From contig NZ_AUCI01000001.1 of the NCBI RefSeq assembly GCF_000429685.1, forward strand, positions 310,001 through 374,000: a stretch of 64,000 nt of DNA. The letters run 5' to 3'. Of this stretch, positions 1 to 8,432 are shown one piece after another; within the stretch, counting starts at the first letter, position 1; the number at the start of each line of letters is the position of its first letter. The stretch comes from Salibacterium aidingense DSM 18341. Its GTDB lineage: Bacteria > Bacillota > Bacilli > Bacillales > Marinococcaceae. The notes under the pieces were generated by a model. That model searched no databases and was not told where the DNA came from. It worked only from the letters and a program-made list of their open reading frames with translations. Position numbers and translations under genes: made by a program.

Positions 1-492
1 GCGGAAGGAAATTTTGAAGTCGGAACAACCTTTATTCCTTACCCGGAAGACAGAGAAGGGGATGGCGGAGTTTCTGTTGGAGGAGGAAGCCTCTATATCA
101 TGAATAACACTTCAGAGGAAGAACAGAATGCCGCATGGGAATTTATTAAGTACTTAATGGAGCCCGAGCAGCAGGCATACTGGTATACAGAAACAGGCTA
201 TTTCCCTGTTAATACCGACGCCTTCGAAGAAGAAACCGTGCAAGACACCTTAGAAATGTATCCTCAATTTGAAACTGCCATCGACCAATTAGAGCTCGCT
301 CTTAAAAACGACTCCGGCAACAATGCTGGAAAAGGACCCGTCATTGGCATGTATCCTGAAGTTCGAGACATTCAGACAACGACCCTTGAGGAAATTGTAA
401 ATAGTGACATATCTCCAAAAGAAGCCTTGGAAAAAGCTCAGACAGAAATAACGAATGAATTACAAAACTACAATAACACCATGGAAGAATGA
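1..492 (+). CDS. ABC transporter solute-binding protein, C-terminal part (UgpB-like, CUT1)
   Basis: This is the last 163 codons of an extracellular solute-binding protein; the 5' end lies outside the window. The open frame runs from base 1 through GGGSLYIM to a TGA at 490-492. The stretch with WEFIKYLMEPEQQAYW, then TGYFPVN, then a C-terminal region ending in EALEKAQTEITNEL is typical of family 1 binding proteins of CUT1 importers, including the glycerol-3-phosphate binder UgpB. In this family such proteins are lipoproteins outside the membrane that hand the substrate to two permeases. The substrate cannot be read from this part. The metallo-beta-lactamase gene follows after 17 bases, so the two are probably co-transcribed. 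Confidence 0.85.
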   Translation, partial: AEGNFEVGTTFIPYPEDREGDGGVSVGGGSLYIMNNTSEEEQNAAWEFIKYLMEPEQQAYWYTETGYFPVNTDAFEEETVQDTLEMYPQFETAIDQLELALKNDSGNNAGKGPVIGMYPEVRDIQTTTLEEIVNSDISPKEALEKAQTEITNELQNYNNTMEE

Positions 493-509
493 AAGAAAGG
501 AGCAGGCGG

Positions 510-1913
510 ATGACAACATCTCTAACTTTCTTTGGGGGACTCCATTCTGTAGGCGGCGTTCAAATATTATATGGACATAACAACACAGGTCTGCTGTTTG
601 ATGCCGGCATTTCTCATCATGATCTTTTTCAGGCGCCGTTTATTCATCTGAAAGAACCTTTATCACGGCCGATGCCTCATCGTGAATTAAGACAATATCT
701 TTTAACCCGCATGGCACCGCCCATTTTTGGGTTATATGATCAAAAGGAGCTGGGTTCCCTGACAGAACAGGATCTACTACGAATTTGGGGAAAAACTTCC
801 TTTCCTGCTTTCGACCACATGCATGTTTTTGTCAGTCACATCCATCAGGATCACATGGCTCTGCTCCCGTTTTTACATGCAGGCATAACCGTGCACATGC
901 ATGAAGATGCACTCGGTGTGTATAACGCTTTAACCGAGGCCGGTTACTATGATGGAACCAATGCCGTCATTGCACCGTTTCAAAGCAATGAAAAGATTAT
1001 GATGGATGGAATCGAACTTCAGACTCTGGAAGTCGATCACAATACTCCTGGGGCCTCTGGATTCATCTTAAAGGAGGAAGGGTTCACTTTAGCCAACACA
1101 GCAGACTGGCGGACGCACGGACCTCACGGGGAACGAATGGAACATTTTATTACACAGTGTCAGCAGGAAGACGTGGATATACTGATTACGGAGGCAACGA
1201 GGGTAAATAAAAAATCGATCACTACCCGGCAGAAAAATACACCGGAAGCTGATTTTTTCAAGCAGTACATGCAACTCATAGAAAACGCGCAGGCGCTTGT
1301 CTATTTACTGACGCTGCCCCTGGATGCAGAAAGAATGGCAGGAATCATGAAAAAAACGAAAGCTTCTGGTAAAACGCTTGTGCTGGAGGAAAAAACAGCA
1401 CTTTTCTGGAACGAAATAATAGCCAATAACGTTTGCTCGCTCGCTGAGGATCCAGTTCTTCAAGACGAAAACCTCTTTAGCGTATTGGAGCCGGACTCCT
1501 TAACAAAGCAGAAGCTTCCTTATCCGGCCCGGACCGTTTCGGAGATCACACAGACGAAACAGAACTATGTCCTTCATCTGCACTATACGTCTGTCCCATA
1601 TCTGGCCGAATTTGAAAAACTGGGACCGTCGGTTTCGGAAAATTCTACCATGATTCATGCTGATGCTCCTGTCCATCAAAACCATTTACAAAATTGGCTG
1701 GATGAGTTTCAGATTTCCTATCATAATATCAGTACCAAGGGGCATGCTGCACCCCATGAAATCACCAAATTGACCGAACGTATTGCGCCCGGTGTGGTAG
1801 TCCCCGTTCACGGCAGGCACCCACATCTAGTAGATAGCAAAAGCGTAAAAAAATACCTTCCAGAACGCGGGGAGACGCTTACCCAGGACACCTTAGCTGA
1901 GATTTTATCATAA
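510..1913 (+). CDS. Metallo-beta-lactamase fold hydrolase, RNase J-like layout
   Basis: A 467-residue protein. The metal-binding signature HIHQDH lies near residue 112, and a later DHN and ANTADW match the usual third and fourth ligand positions. Near the C-terminus VVPVHGRHPHL resembles the PVHG motif that closes beta-CASP and RNase J-type proteins. I chose ATG 510 because AAAGGAG at 496-502 is seven bases upstream; an ATG at 489 would overlap the previous stop and has no ribosome site. It follows a sugar-type binding protein and precedes a DeoR regulator, so a metabolic hydrolase (for example of a phosphodiester or lactone) is as likely as a nuclease. The family assignment is firm and the substrate is unknown. 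Confidence 0.8.
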   Translation: MTTSLTFFGGLHSVGGVQILYGHNNTGLLFDAGISHHDLFQAPFIHLKEPLSRPMPHRELRQYLLTRMAPPIFGLYDQKELGSLTEQDLLRIWGKTSFPAFDHMHVFVSHIHQDHMALLPFLHAGITVHMHEDALGVYNALTEAGYYDGTNAVIAPFQSNEKIMMDGIELQTLEVDHNTPGASGFILKEEGFTLANTADWRTHGPHGERMEHFITQCQQEDVDILITEATRVNKKSITTRQKNTPEADFFKQYMQLIENAQALVYLLTLPLDAERMAGIMKKTKASGKTLVLEEKTALFWNEIIANNVCSLAEDPVLQDENLFSVLEPDSLTKQKLPYPARTVSEITQTKQNYVLHLHYTSVPYLAEFEKLGPSVSENSTMIHADAPVHQNHLQNWLDEFQISYHNISTKGHAAPHEITKLTERIAPGVVVPVHGRHPHLVDSKSVKKYLPERGETLTQDTLAEILS

Positions 1914-1936
1914 CGGGGCCGCAAAGGAGATATTGT

Positions 1937-2704
1937 ATGAAAGCTTCCAAACGAAGAGCTGCCATCCTGCAGCTGATGCAAAGCCGTACAAATGTGACGG
2001 TCGACCATCTTATCCATCAATTTGGAGTATCGGAAGAAACCATCCGCCGGGATCTGCGCCAGCTCGATGACAGCGGCTATGTGAAAAGGGTTTACGGGGG
2101 AGCCGTTAAAATTGAAAAAACAACGAGATACCTTTCGTATCAGGAACGGCTGAACAGCAATTATAATGAGAAAATGGCTATTGGACAAGAATGCCTGCAG
2201 TTGCTGGAAGAGGGAGACAGCGTCTTCATTGATGGAAAAACGACCTGCCTGGTTTTTGCCAGAAATATTCCAAGCAGCCTAAACCTGACCATTGTGACAA
2301 ATTCCATTATCCTCGCTCATGAGTTAATCAGCCGAAAAAGTCACGCCACCATTCATATTCTTGGAGGAGAACTTGATGAAAACGGGATGATGAACGGTCC
2401 GAAGGTTGATCAAGAACTGCGGAAATACCGTTTTGATAAGGCCATTTTTTCCTGTATCGGAGTGAATGCAAAAGGCTGTTATTTTGGTAAAATGGAAGCT
2501 CAACAAAATGCACATACCTTAAAAGAAATCAGTTCCAATTTATTGCTGCTCGCCGACTCAGCAAAAATAAACCGCCACGCCTTTTTATTCGGCCTGCCTC
2601 TGGAAGACTTCACTTATCTTATTACGGATGAAGGAGCGCCCGTCGGCTTCAGTGAAAAAGTTAAAAAGACCTCCTGCCGTCTCATCAAAAGTTCAATACA
2701 ATGA
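1937..2704 (+). CDS. DeoR/GlpR-family transcriptional regulator
   Basis: A 255-residue repressor-type protein. The N-terminal winged helix includes VTVDHLIHQFGVSEETIRRD, followed by the family linker region DDSGYVKRVYGGA. The rest is the DeoR sensor domain, with GDSVFIDGKTT and TIVTNSIILAHEL in the usual places; proteins of this family normally bind a sugar phosphate there. The start has AAAGGAG about seven bases upstream and lies 23 bases after the hydrolase gene. It is the last gene of this transcript and ends just before a strong hairpin. It probably regulates the importer and hydrolase genes upstream of it; the effector is not visible. Confidence 0.9.
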   Translation: MKASKRRAAILQLMQSRTNVTVDHLIHQFGVSEETIRRDLRQLDDSGYVKRVYGGAVKIEKTTRYLSYQERLNSNYNEKMAIGQECLQLLEEGDSVFIDGKTTCLVFARNIPSSLNLTIVTNSIILAHELISRKSHATIHILGGELDENGMMNGPKVDQELRKYRFDKAIFSCIGVNAKGCYFGKMEAQQNAHTLKEISSNLLLLADSAKINRHAFLFGLPLEDFTYLITDEGAPVGFSEKVKKTSCRLIKSSIQ

Positions 2705-2735
2705 ACGTTAAGCGCGATAACCCTTGCATCAAGGA

Positions 2736-2766
2736 AACACCCTGCGGCACAGCCCGACAGGGTGTT
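2736..2766. terminator. Bidirectional terminator between deoR-type gene and ABC ATPase gene
   Basis: A perfect 9-bp stem, AACACCCTG (2736-2744) with CAGGGTGTT (2758-2766), and a 13-base loop. It sits between convergent genes and can serve both strands. Confidence 0.75.
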
Positions 2767-2787
2767 CTTTAAAACATCACCCGACAT

Positions 2788-2818
2788 ATTACGACAATTC
2801 CCGGGTGGTGACAGGCAC
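2788..2818 (-). repeat. 3'-end repeat element, copy 1
   Basis: On the minus strand it reads GTGCCTGTCACCACCCGG, then GAATTGTCGTAAT. It forms the last codons of the ABC ATPase (VPVTTRELS) and supplies its TAA stop. The bidirectional terminator follows 21 bases further on. Confidence 0.85.
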
Positions 2819-3838
2819 GAGGAAGACTTGGGTGCCGATGGGGAGAGGGTTATGGGCAGGGGCGTGCACGGTCCATTGGTGTCCTTTGACGTCGACAAGA
2901 TAATGGATTTCTTTGCCTTGATACTGACTGTGCAGGATCTGCCCTTCCAAACCATTCCCCTCTTGATTCAGTTGAAATTGTTCTGGTCTTACAGGCAGGG
3001 TTCCATTTTTCATAAAGGGGGAGGCCGTCTGTATCGAAGACCAGAGAAGGGACGGATCGGAAAAAGGAGAAAAACCTTCTGCACTCCAGGTTCCCGGCAC
3101 CATATTGGCCTTGCCGACAAAGGTGGCAACAAATTCGGTACGCGGCGTGTTATAAATCTCACGCGGCTTCCCTATTTGTTCTATCGTTCCTTGATTCATC
3201 ACAATAATGCGGTCCGCCATGGCAAGTGCTTCAGACTGATCATGGGTGACATACACAATGGAGGTTTTCGTTTTTCGATGGATGGTCTGGATTTCTTTTC
3301 GCATGTCCAGGCGCAGTTCCGCGTCCAAACTGCTTAAAGGTTCGTCCATCAGCAGCAGGAAGGGCTGGGCCGCAATTGCTCTGGCAAGGGCGACCCGCTG
3401 TTTCTGTCCGCCGGATAATTCATTTGGCATACGGTCGGCATACTCTTGCAGGCCAACCATTTGCAGCACTTCGCTCACACGTTCTTTTTTTCGTTGATGC
3501 AGTTCCTTCGAGAGGTATTTATGATGCTCCAGAGGGAAACGAAGTTGTTCTTTCACTTTCATATGAGGCCAAAGTGCAAAAGATTGAAAGACCATTCCAA
3601 TGTTCCGTTTTTCCGGCGGTGTCACGTGAACCGGCGTAGCCGTCTCGACGCCATCTATCTCAATCTTCCCGGTCGTCGGTGTTTCAAATCCGGCTAGAAG
3701 ACGGAGAAGAGTGGTCTTCCCACACCCCGATGGTCCTAAAACAGCTATAAATTCTCCATCTTTCACTTCCAGATCAATGGAAGAAAGAGCTGCCGTGCTG
3801 CCAAATAGTTTTGTTACTTCCCGCAGCGTCGTCGTCAT
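2789..3838 (-). CDS. ABC transporter ATP-binding protein (Fe(III)/thiamine/phosphonate class)
   Basis: A 349-residue ATPase with Walker A GPSGCGKTT, signature LSGGQKQR, Walker B FLLLMDEP with a following D-loop SSLD, and a switch histidine in YVTHDQSEA. A C-terminal TOBE-like region contains LPVRPEQFQL. It energises import through the fused permease encoded just upstream. The start at 3838 gives a four-base ATGA overlap with the permease stop and has AAGGTGG upstream; an ATG at 3862 is less likely. The last nine residues, VPVTTRELS, are encoded by the dispersed 3'-end repeat, so the native C-terminus has probably been replaced. The substrate class is inferred from the partner genes. Confidence 0.9.
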   Translation of the reverse strand: MTTTLREVTKLFGSTAALSSIDLEVKDGEFIAVLGPSGCGKTTLLRLLAGFETPTTGKIEIDGVETATPVHVTPPEKRNIGMVFQSFALWPHMKVKEQLRFPLEHHKYLSKELHQRKKERVSEVLQMVGLQEYADRMPNELSGGQKQRVALARAIAAQPFLLLMDEPLSSLDAELRLDMRKEIQTIHRKTKTSIVYVTHDQSEALAMADRIIVMNQGTIEQIGKPREIYNTPRTEFVATFVGKANMVPGTWSAEGFSPFSDPSLLWSSIQTASPFMKNGTLPVRPEQFQLNQEGNGLEGQILHSQYQGKEIHYLVDVKGHQWTVHAPAHNPLPIGTQVFLVPVTTRELS

Positions 3839-5589
3839 TGGTTCCCCACCTTCTTTTTCCAATAGTTGTGAACCAGCAGTAATACGAGGAGGCTCATAAG
3901 CATTAGAAAGACAATAATAGTCGAAAAGGCGGTGGAATACTGGGTATAGCCCGCCTGTTCAAAATCAAAAATCGTGACCCCGATCGTTTCATTTCCTGTC
4001 GACATAAGCAGGGAGGATACTGTTAATTCGGTAAAAGACGTTAGAAACACAAGAAGGGTCCCGCTGAGGACGCCGGGCAGAATCAACGGCAGCATAATTT
4101 TCCGCCACTTCGACCAGCCCTTTGCCCCAAAAATATGAGAGGCTTCCTCCATCGATGGATCCACCTGCATCAACGCCGTGATGCTTCCCCGCACCTGCAG
4201 TATCATAAATCGGGTGACGTAAGCGATAATTAAAATTCCTATCGTCCCATAAATCCCGGGATTCCATCCGGGAATTGGTTCCATCCATGCAAAAATCATG
4301 GCAAGGGCAAGCACCATTCCCGGCAGGGCATAGGGAACTCCGATGACGATTTCCACGCTCCGAGTAAGACTGGAAGGCCTACGGACACGATAGTACGCCA
4401 CCATCGTACCTAAAATTAAAGCGGTCCCGGCTGTCGTTAACGCAAGGACTAAGCTGTTGCCGATGGCCCCCTGGGCTTTTTCATTTTCAAAAAGGATAAA
4501 ATGATAATTCGCCCCCGTTATCGTATCCCAGCTTAAATCCACCCCATACGCCGGAAGAAAGGAAGAGGAAACCATCGAAGCCAAGGGTACAAAACTGATA
4601 AACAGGAGAAACGACCAGACCGCCATCTCTACCAAAAGACGCCAGGATCCCAGAGAAAAACGCGGCCTTGTGTCTTCATGTGCCGTTTCCAGCTGTTTTG
4701 ATTTTCTTAAAACCAGCCATTGCAACACAGTGCCGGCCAGGGCAATAACCCCTAATATCACTGATAACACCGCGGCCCGGGAAAAGGCGGACGGGCCATA
4801 GCCTGCCACCTCCTGATAGATAGCCGTGCTCAACACGGTGATATCCCCCGGAATACCGAGAAAGGCCGGAATTCCGAAATTATCTAAATTCGCTAAAAAA
4901 GCAAGCAGCCCTCCTCCTGCAATACCCGGCAGGGCTAAGGGCAGTGTTAATTTCCGAAATACCGTCATGCTTCCAGCGCCTGATGCCCTGGCGGCCCACA
5001 ACAGTTCCTGCGGAATTTTTCTCAAAACAGCAACCGTAAAAAGATAGACTAACGGGTAATGGGAAAGCCCAAGCATAAATATCATGCCTGGAAGTGTGTA
5101 TAGATCAAGGGTTGCCGCGTTACCGGGAAGCCAGGCAAGCATATTGGAAAACCAGCTGGAGCTTCGCAGCAGCTGAGTCCAGGACAGCGTTACAATATAA
5201 GATGGGATAATAAAAAGAAGCATGACCATAACATGAATCCATGGTTTTGCCCGTATATCGCTGTATGTAACGAGCCATCCCGCCAGCACCCCAAGTATCA
5301 GGGCCATGATCGTGGATCCGGCAGCCATCCAGAGGGTATTGGAAATTACATGCCAGGTTCCGGCTTCGGACAACACCTGCAGGTAATGACGCAGCGTCCC
5401 CCCTGTTTCTTCCGTAAAACTAAGCCATATCAATCTGCCAATAGGAAGCACAAACACGAGGAGCAGCAAACCCAGACTGACAGCAATGAATATTTTTCTC
5501 CACCAGATAGGATGGATGGAAAAAGAAGACAACCGTGCGGCTGTCCCCTTTTGTTCCGTTCTCTTCAGGTCCTGCATGAGCAGTGTCAC
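3835..5589 (-). CDS. ABC transporter permease, fused double-domain type (FbpB/ThiP-like)
   Basis: A 584-residue membrane protein with about twelve hydrophobic segments in two repeated halves. Each half carries the EAA-type cytoplasmic loop: AARASGAGSMTVFRKLTLPL in the first and EEASHIFGAKGWSKWRKIML in the second. Two fused permease domains are characteristic of the iron(III) (FbpB/SfuB), thiamine (ThiP) and 2-aminoethylphosphonate importers. It lies between a binding protein gene (four bases away) and an ATPase gene (four-base overlap), which makes a complete three-gene importer. No Fur box was seen upstream of the operon, so iron is not certain. Confidence 0.88.
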   Translation of the reverse strand: MTLLMQDLKRTEQKGTAARLSSFSIHPIWWRKIFIAVSLGLLLLVFVLPIGRLIWLSFTEETGGTLRHYLQVLSEAGTWHVISNTLWMAAGSTIMALILGVLAGWLVTYSDIRAKPWIHVMVMLLFIIPSYIVTLSWTQLLRSSSWFSNMLAWLPGNAATLDLYTLPGMIFMLGLSHYPLVYLFTVAVLRKIPQELLWAARASGAGSMTVFRKLTLPLALPGIAGGGLLAFLANLDNFGIPAFLGIPGDITVLSTAIYQEVAGYGPSAFSRAAVLSVILGVIALAGTVLQWLVLRKSKQLETAHEDTRPRFSLGSWRLLVEMAVWSFLLFISFVPLASMVSSSFLPAYGVDLSWDTITGANYHFILFENEKAQGAIGNSLVLALTTAGTALILGTMVAYYRVRRPSSLTRSVEIVIGVPYALPGMVLALAMIFAWMEPIPGWNPGIYGTIGILIIAYVTRFMILQVRGSITALMQVDPSMEEASHIFGAKGWSKWRKIMLPLILPGVLSGTLLVFLTSFTELTVSSLLMSTGNETIGVTIFDFEQAGYTQYSTAFSTIIVFLMLMSLLVLLLVHNYWKKKVGNQ

Positions 5590-5593
5590 TCCT

Positions 5594-6631
5594 CTATTCC
5601 TGCGCTCCCACTACGTCAGAAAACTGCTGTTTATCTTCTTCACGATGCTCGAGAAGCTCTGCCACATCATGGGAGAGAACGTCCATTTCCTCCAACGTCT
5701 TCAAGCCTTCTGGCGCAGAAACACCTTCCCTTATCGGTGTGTAACCAATATCAGTGGAGACTTCCTGTCCGTGTTCTGACAAGACAAAGTCCACAAAGGC
5801 CTGAGCAGCCTCTTCATTCTCCGTATTTTCCATAATACCGATGGGCTCAGTAATAACAGGAACGCCCTCGTCCGGATAAACGAGCTCAATCGGAGAACCT
5901 TCGGCTGCTGCCCTGGCGACGATAAAGTCCACTACCATCCCATACGCTTTTTCGCCGGAGGCGACGGACTCCAGAACTCCGCCATTTCCTTGTACCACGG
6001 ATATATCATTATCCCTTAAACTCTCAAAGAATTCCCAGCCAAACTCCTCCTGCCGGCTCATGACTCCTACATTATAGGCCGCTGCTCCCGAATAAAGGGG
6101 GCTCGGCATAATGCTTTCCCCGGCTGCTTCATCAGAAAGGAGAGCCTTCCAGGAAACCGGGGTCTCTTCCACTTCATCGGTATTTACAGCCAAAATCGTA
6201 GAAATAATTTTGGTGCCATAGTATGTATGACCCGGATCGATGAATTCGTCGGAAATGCCTTCTGCTTCCGGCGATTCATAAGACATCAGCATATCCTCTG
6301 CTTTTAACGACTCGAAAGTCACAGCATCCGCTACCAAAAGGACATCTGCCTGTACATTGCCTGCCTCATTTTCCGCCTGCACCTTGCTGATCACTTCTTC
6401 CGTTCCGGACCGGAATACCTCCACGTCGACCTCCGGGTACTCCTCGTTAAAGGCAGAAACCAAAGCCGAAGCATCCGCGTCCGGCTGCGACGTATAAAAA
6501 CTCAATTCCCCTTCCACCCCGGTTTCTTCTCCTTCGGCCGTACCTCCCTCCGATGGCTCGTCATTTTCTCCACATCCGGCAAGAAAAGCCGCCGCTATAA
6601 TGCCGCACCACAGCATGTTTGTTTTTTTCAT
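5594..6631 (-). CDS. ABC transporter solute-binding lipoprotein (Fe(III)/thiamine/phosphonate class)
   Basis: A 345-residue lipoprotein. The signal peptide ends in the lipobox FLAGC, followed by a low-complexity acidic linker and the binding domain starting LSFYTSQPDADASALVSAF. This domain start is typical of the FbpA/AfuA and PhnS type of binding protein. Strong acidity of the mature protein suits a salt-tolerant host. AAGGAGG-like bases precede the ATG. It is the first gene of the three-gene importer operon. The ligand cannot be told from the sequence: ferric iron, a phosphonate or a sugar phosphate are all possible. Confidence 0.85.
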   Translation of the reverse strand: MKKTNMLWCGIIAAAFLAGCGENDEPSEGGTAEGEETGVEGELSFYTSQPDADASALVSAFNEEYPEVDVEVFRSGTEEVISKVQAENEAGNVQADVLLVADAVTFESLKAEDMLMSYESPEAEGISDEFIDPGHTYYGTKIISTILAVNTDEVEETPVSWKALLSDEAAGESIMPSPLYSGAAAYNVGVMSRQEEFGWEFFESLRDNDISVVQGNGGVLESVASGEKAYGMVVDFIVARAAAEGSPIELVYPDEGVPVITEPIGIMENTENEEAAQAFVDFVLSEHGQEVSTDIGYTPIREGVSAPEGLKTLEEMDVLSHDVAELLEHREEDKQQFSDVVGAQE

Positions 6632-6801
6632 CTCCTTGTTCCTCCTTTATGTCTGCCCCTATCCAAGGAAAATCTGACCCATTTGGACACGTTTCCTCAG
6701 CTCCTATGGTAATGGACAAACATGAACCTGACGTAAAGCAGAGGATAGATTTTTGTAAACATCTGTGAAGAGCATTGCCCTTTTTCCGGCTTCTGTCACA
6801 A
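6632..6801 (-). promoter_or_regulatory. Upstream region of the ABC importer operon
   Basis: About 170 bases without a gene, upstream of the minus-strand importer operon. An interrupted inverted repeat, TCCAA (6663-6667 on the plus strand as ATCCAAGG) with TTGGA near 6694, is a possible operator. I could not assign a confident promoter, and no Fur-box palindrome is present. Confidence 0.3.
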
Positions 6802-6836
6802 AAAGCCCTGCAGAGTTGTATTCTCCGCAGAGCTTT
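6802..6836 (-). terminator. Terminator of the uxaA-type operon
   Basis: On the minus strand AAAGC-CTGC-GAG type arms (two single mismatches) fold back on a seven-base loop and are followed by TTTTTG. It lies 19 bases beyond repeat copy 2. Confidence 0.75.
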
Positions 6837-6855
6837 CCTCCACCATAAAAATTAT

Positions 6856-6886
6856 CATTCGACAAAACCCGGGTGGTGACAGGCAC
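6856..6886 (-). repeat. 3'-end repeat element, copy 2
   Basis: Minus strand GTGCCTGTCACCACCCGG, then GTTTTGTCGAATG. It begins at the base directly after the TGA stop of the UxaA large-subunit gene. It is identical over 31 bp to copy 3 at 18121-18151. Confidence 0.9.
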
Positions 6887-8044
6887 TCAAATGGTTTCTG
6901 CTAATCTCCAAATGGCAAATTCCTGATTTCCATTTTTCTCAGCTGTTGTTTTATTTCCACTAGCTGTATTTATAACAGTATTGTAAATTTCTTCTCCCAT
7001 TTCAATCCTTGTGCTTGAGCCTTCCATTATTTTTCCAGCATTGACATCAATATGTTCAGCCATTGTTTCGTATAGTTCTGAATTACTCCCAATTTTGATT
7101 ACCGGCACAATAGGTGATCCTGTCGGGGAGCCTTTACCAGTAGAAAATAATACAATTTGTGCTCCCCCAGCTGCAAGTCCAGATACGGATTCCACATCGT
7201 AACCAGGGGTGTTCATAAAAACAAAACCTTTTTTAGTGGGGGGTTCTGCATAATCAATGACCTCATTTAAGGGAGCGTTCCCTCCTTTTTTGATACACCC
7301 TAATGATTTTTCTTCCAGTGTGGTTAACCCTCCTGCTATGTTTCCTGGGGAAGGATTTGCAGATCTTACGTCCTGTCCCGTTTCTTTGATACGCTCTTCA
7401 TATTCTTTCACCATGTCTATAAACTTAGCAGACACTTTCGGATGAACTGCCCGCTCAGCTATTATATGCTCGGCCCCGATCGCTTCTGTTGTTTCCGCCA
7501 AAATACTAGTCCCTTCGTCTTTCACAAAGTAATCAGAAAAACAGCCAATGGCTGGGTTCGCTGTAATACCCGACCACGCATCCGATCCTCCGCACTCCAA
7601 TCCAACTATTAACTTTGATACATCTACCGACACCCTTTTCTCCATACGACGGTTTTCTACAGCAGTTTTTAACCATTGTTTCCCTTTCTTAAACATTTCT
7701 GTTATCGTTCTTTCTTCATCTAAACAAAGTACTTTAACGTGATGCCGTTCCTTATTTAATTGTTCCTCCATAACATGAGTAAGATTATCCTCTTTCATTC
7801 CCAAAATTAAGGCTGCGCTTACATTAGGGTGTCCTGCTATACCTTGCAGTGTTCGGACAGTCTGGGTTAAATCTTGGGGAAACTGAGCTTCTCCTCCTTG
7901 ATGAACGACTGGTATAACTCCTGGTACAAGCTGAGCCATCTTCCTGGTGAAACCAGCTAATTTTCCTATCGCGTTTATGACAATAACGTGATTTCTAACT
8001 CCCACACTGCCATCGGCCCTTTGATAGCCATTAAATGTTTTCAT
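6887..8044 (-). CDS. UxaA/GarD-family dehydratase, large (catalytic) subunit
   Basis: A 385-residue protein matching the C-terminal catalytic region of altronate/galactarate dehydratases and the SuyB subunit of sulfolactate sulfo-lyase. Clear family motifs are YQRADGSVGVRNH at the start, GLECGGSDAWSGITANPA near the middle, SPGNIAGGLTTLEEKSLGC, and TPGYDVESVSGLAAGGAQI with GSPTGSPIVPVIKI. Two N-terminal motifs are altered: VVHQGGEAQ in place of the usual H-x-x-G-C-G type segment, and GMKEDN in place of the usual G-C-E segment. Start ATG 8044 follows AAGGAGG; the longer frame to 8119 has no ribosome site. It probably works with the SAF-domain subunit encoded upstream. The substrate is a hydroxy acid or sugar acid, not determined. 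Confidence 0.85.
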   Translation of the reverse strand: MKTFNGYQRADGSVGVRNHVIVINAIGKLAGFTRKMAQLVPGVIPVVHQGGEAQFPQDLTQTVRTLQGIAGHPNVSAALILGMKEDNLTHVMEEQLNKERHHVKVLCLDEERTITEMFKKGKQWLKTAVENRRMEKRVSVDVSKLIVGLECGGSDAWSGITANPAIGCFSDYFVKDEGTSILAETTEAIGAEHIIAERAVHPKVSAKFIDMVKEYEERIKETGQDVRSANPSPGNIAGGLTTLEEKSLGCIKKGGNAPLNEVIDYAEPPTKKGFVFMNTPGYDVESVSGLAAGGAQIVLFSTGKGSPTGSPIVPVIKIGSNSELYETMAEHIDVNAGKIMEGSSTRIEMGEEIYNTVINTASGNKTTAEKNGNQEFAIWRLAETI

Positions 8045-8115
8045 TGTACCTCCTTCTCCTCGTAACAAATCTTTTACAACAAGGAAAAAATGGGTTAAAT
8101 ATATTAATATTAAAA

Positions 8116-8400
8116 TCATCGTTCTTCCATATTTAATCCACGAACATTATTCACGTGGACATGGAAGCCTATAGGAATATCCTCCAAAGACATCCCCATG
8201 CACTCGCCGTATTTCATGATTTTTTCTCCTTTTTTGATTGCATGGATAGCTATTTTGTGTCCAGAAGGGATATTTTCTTTCAATGCTATATTTTTCTTTT
8301 CTCCCTGAATAAAAAGCAGCTCCCCTGCACTTAAATTTGAAAGAGCCACCACTACGTTGTCCTTATTGTCTAACTTTATAGCATTTATTTTTTGATTCAT
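8116..8400 (-). CDS. UxaA-family dehydratase small subunit (SAF domain)
   Basis: A 94-residue protein that is a free-standing SAF domain, the part normally at the N-terminus of altronate/galactarate dehydratases or present as SuyA. Motifs are NVVVALSNLSAGE, GHKIAIHAIKKGEKIMKYGE and the closing DIPIGFHVHVNNV with NMEER. Start ATG 8400 follows AAGGGG by five bases. The next gene (large subunit) starts 71 bases downstream. Split small and large subunits are known for some members of this family (for example SuyAB), so this is likely a functional two-subunit enzyme and not a broken fusion. Confidence 0.85.
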   Translation of the reverse strand: MNQKINAIKLDNKDNVVVALSNLSAGELLFIQGEKKNIALKENIPSGHKIAIHAIKKGEKIMKYGECMGMSLEDIPIGFHVHVNNVRGLNMEER

Positions 8401-8432
8401 GGGATCCCCTTCTTCCACTATTATCTAAAACA

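Noticed and set aside
2762-3337. Plus-strand open frame of 191 codons opposite the ABC ATPase gene
   Set aside because: It is antisense to a gene with all ABC motifs, has no ribosome site and no recognisable domain. Other long antisense frames, for example 5233-5835, 18309-18998 and 58293-58778, were rejected for the same reason.
5594-6801. Iron as the certain substrate of the fused-permease ABC importer
   Set aside because: No Fur-box palindrome lies upstream, while the siderophore operon has a perfect one. Phosphonate or sugar phosphate remain possible.
6704-6886. Minus-strand open frame beginning MPVTTRVLS
   Set aside because: It starts inside repeat copy 2 and runs through a terminator hairpin; there is no ribosome site and the similar start of other frames is only the repeat sequence.
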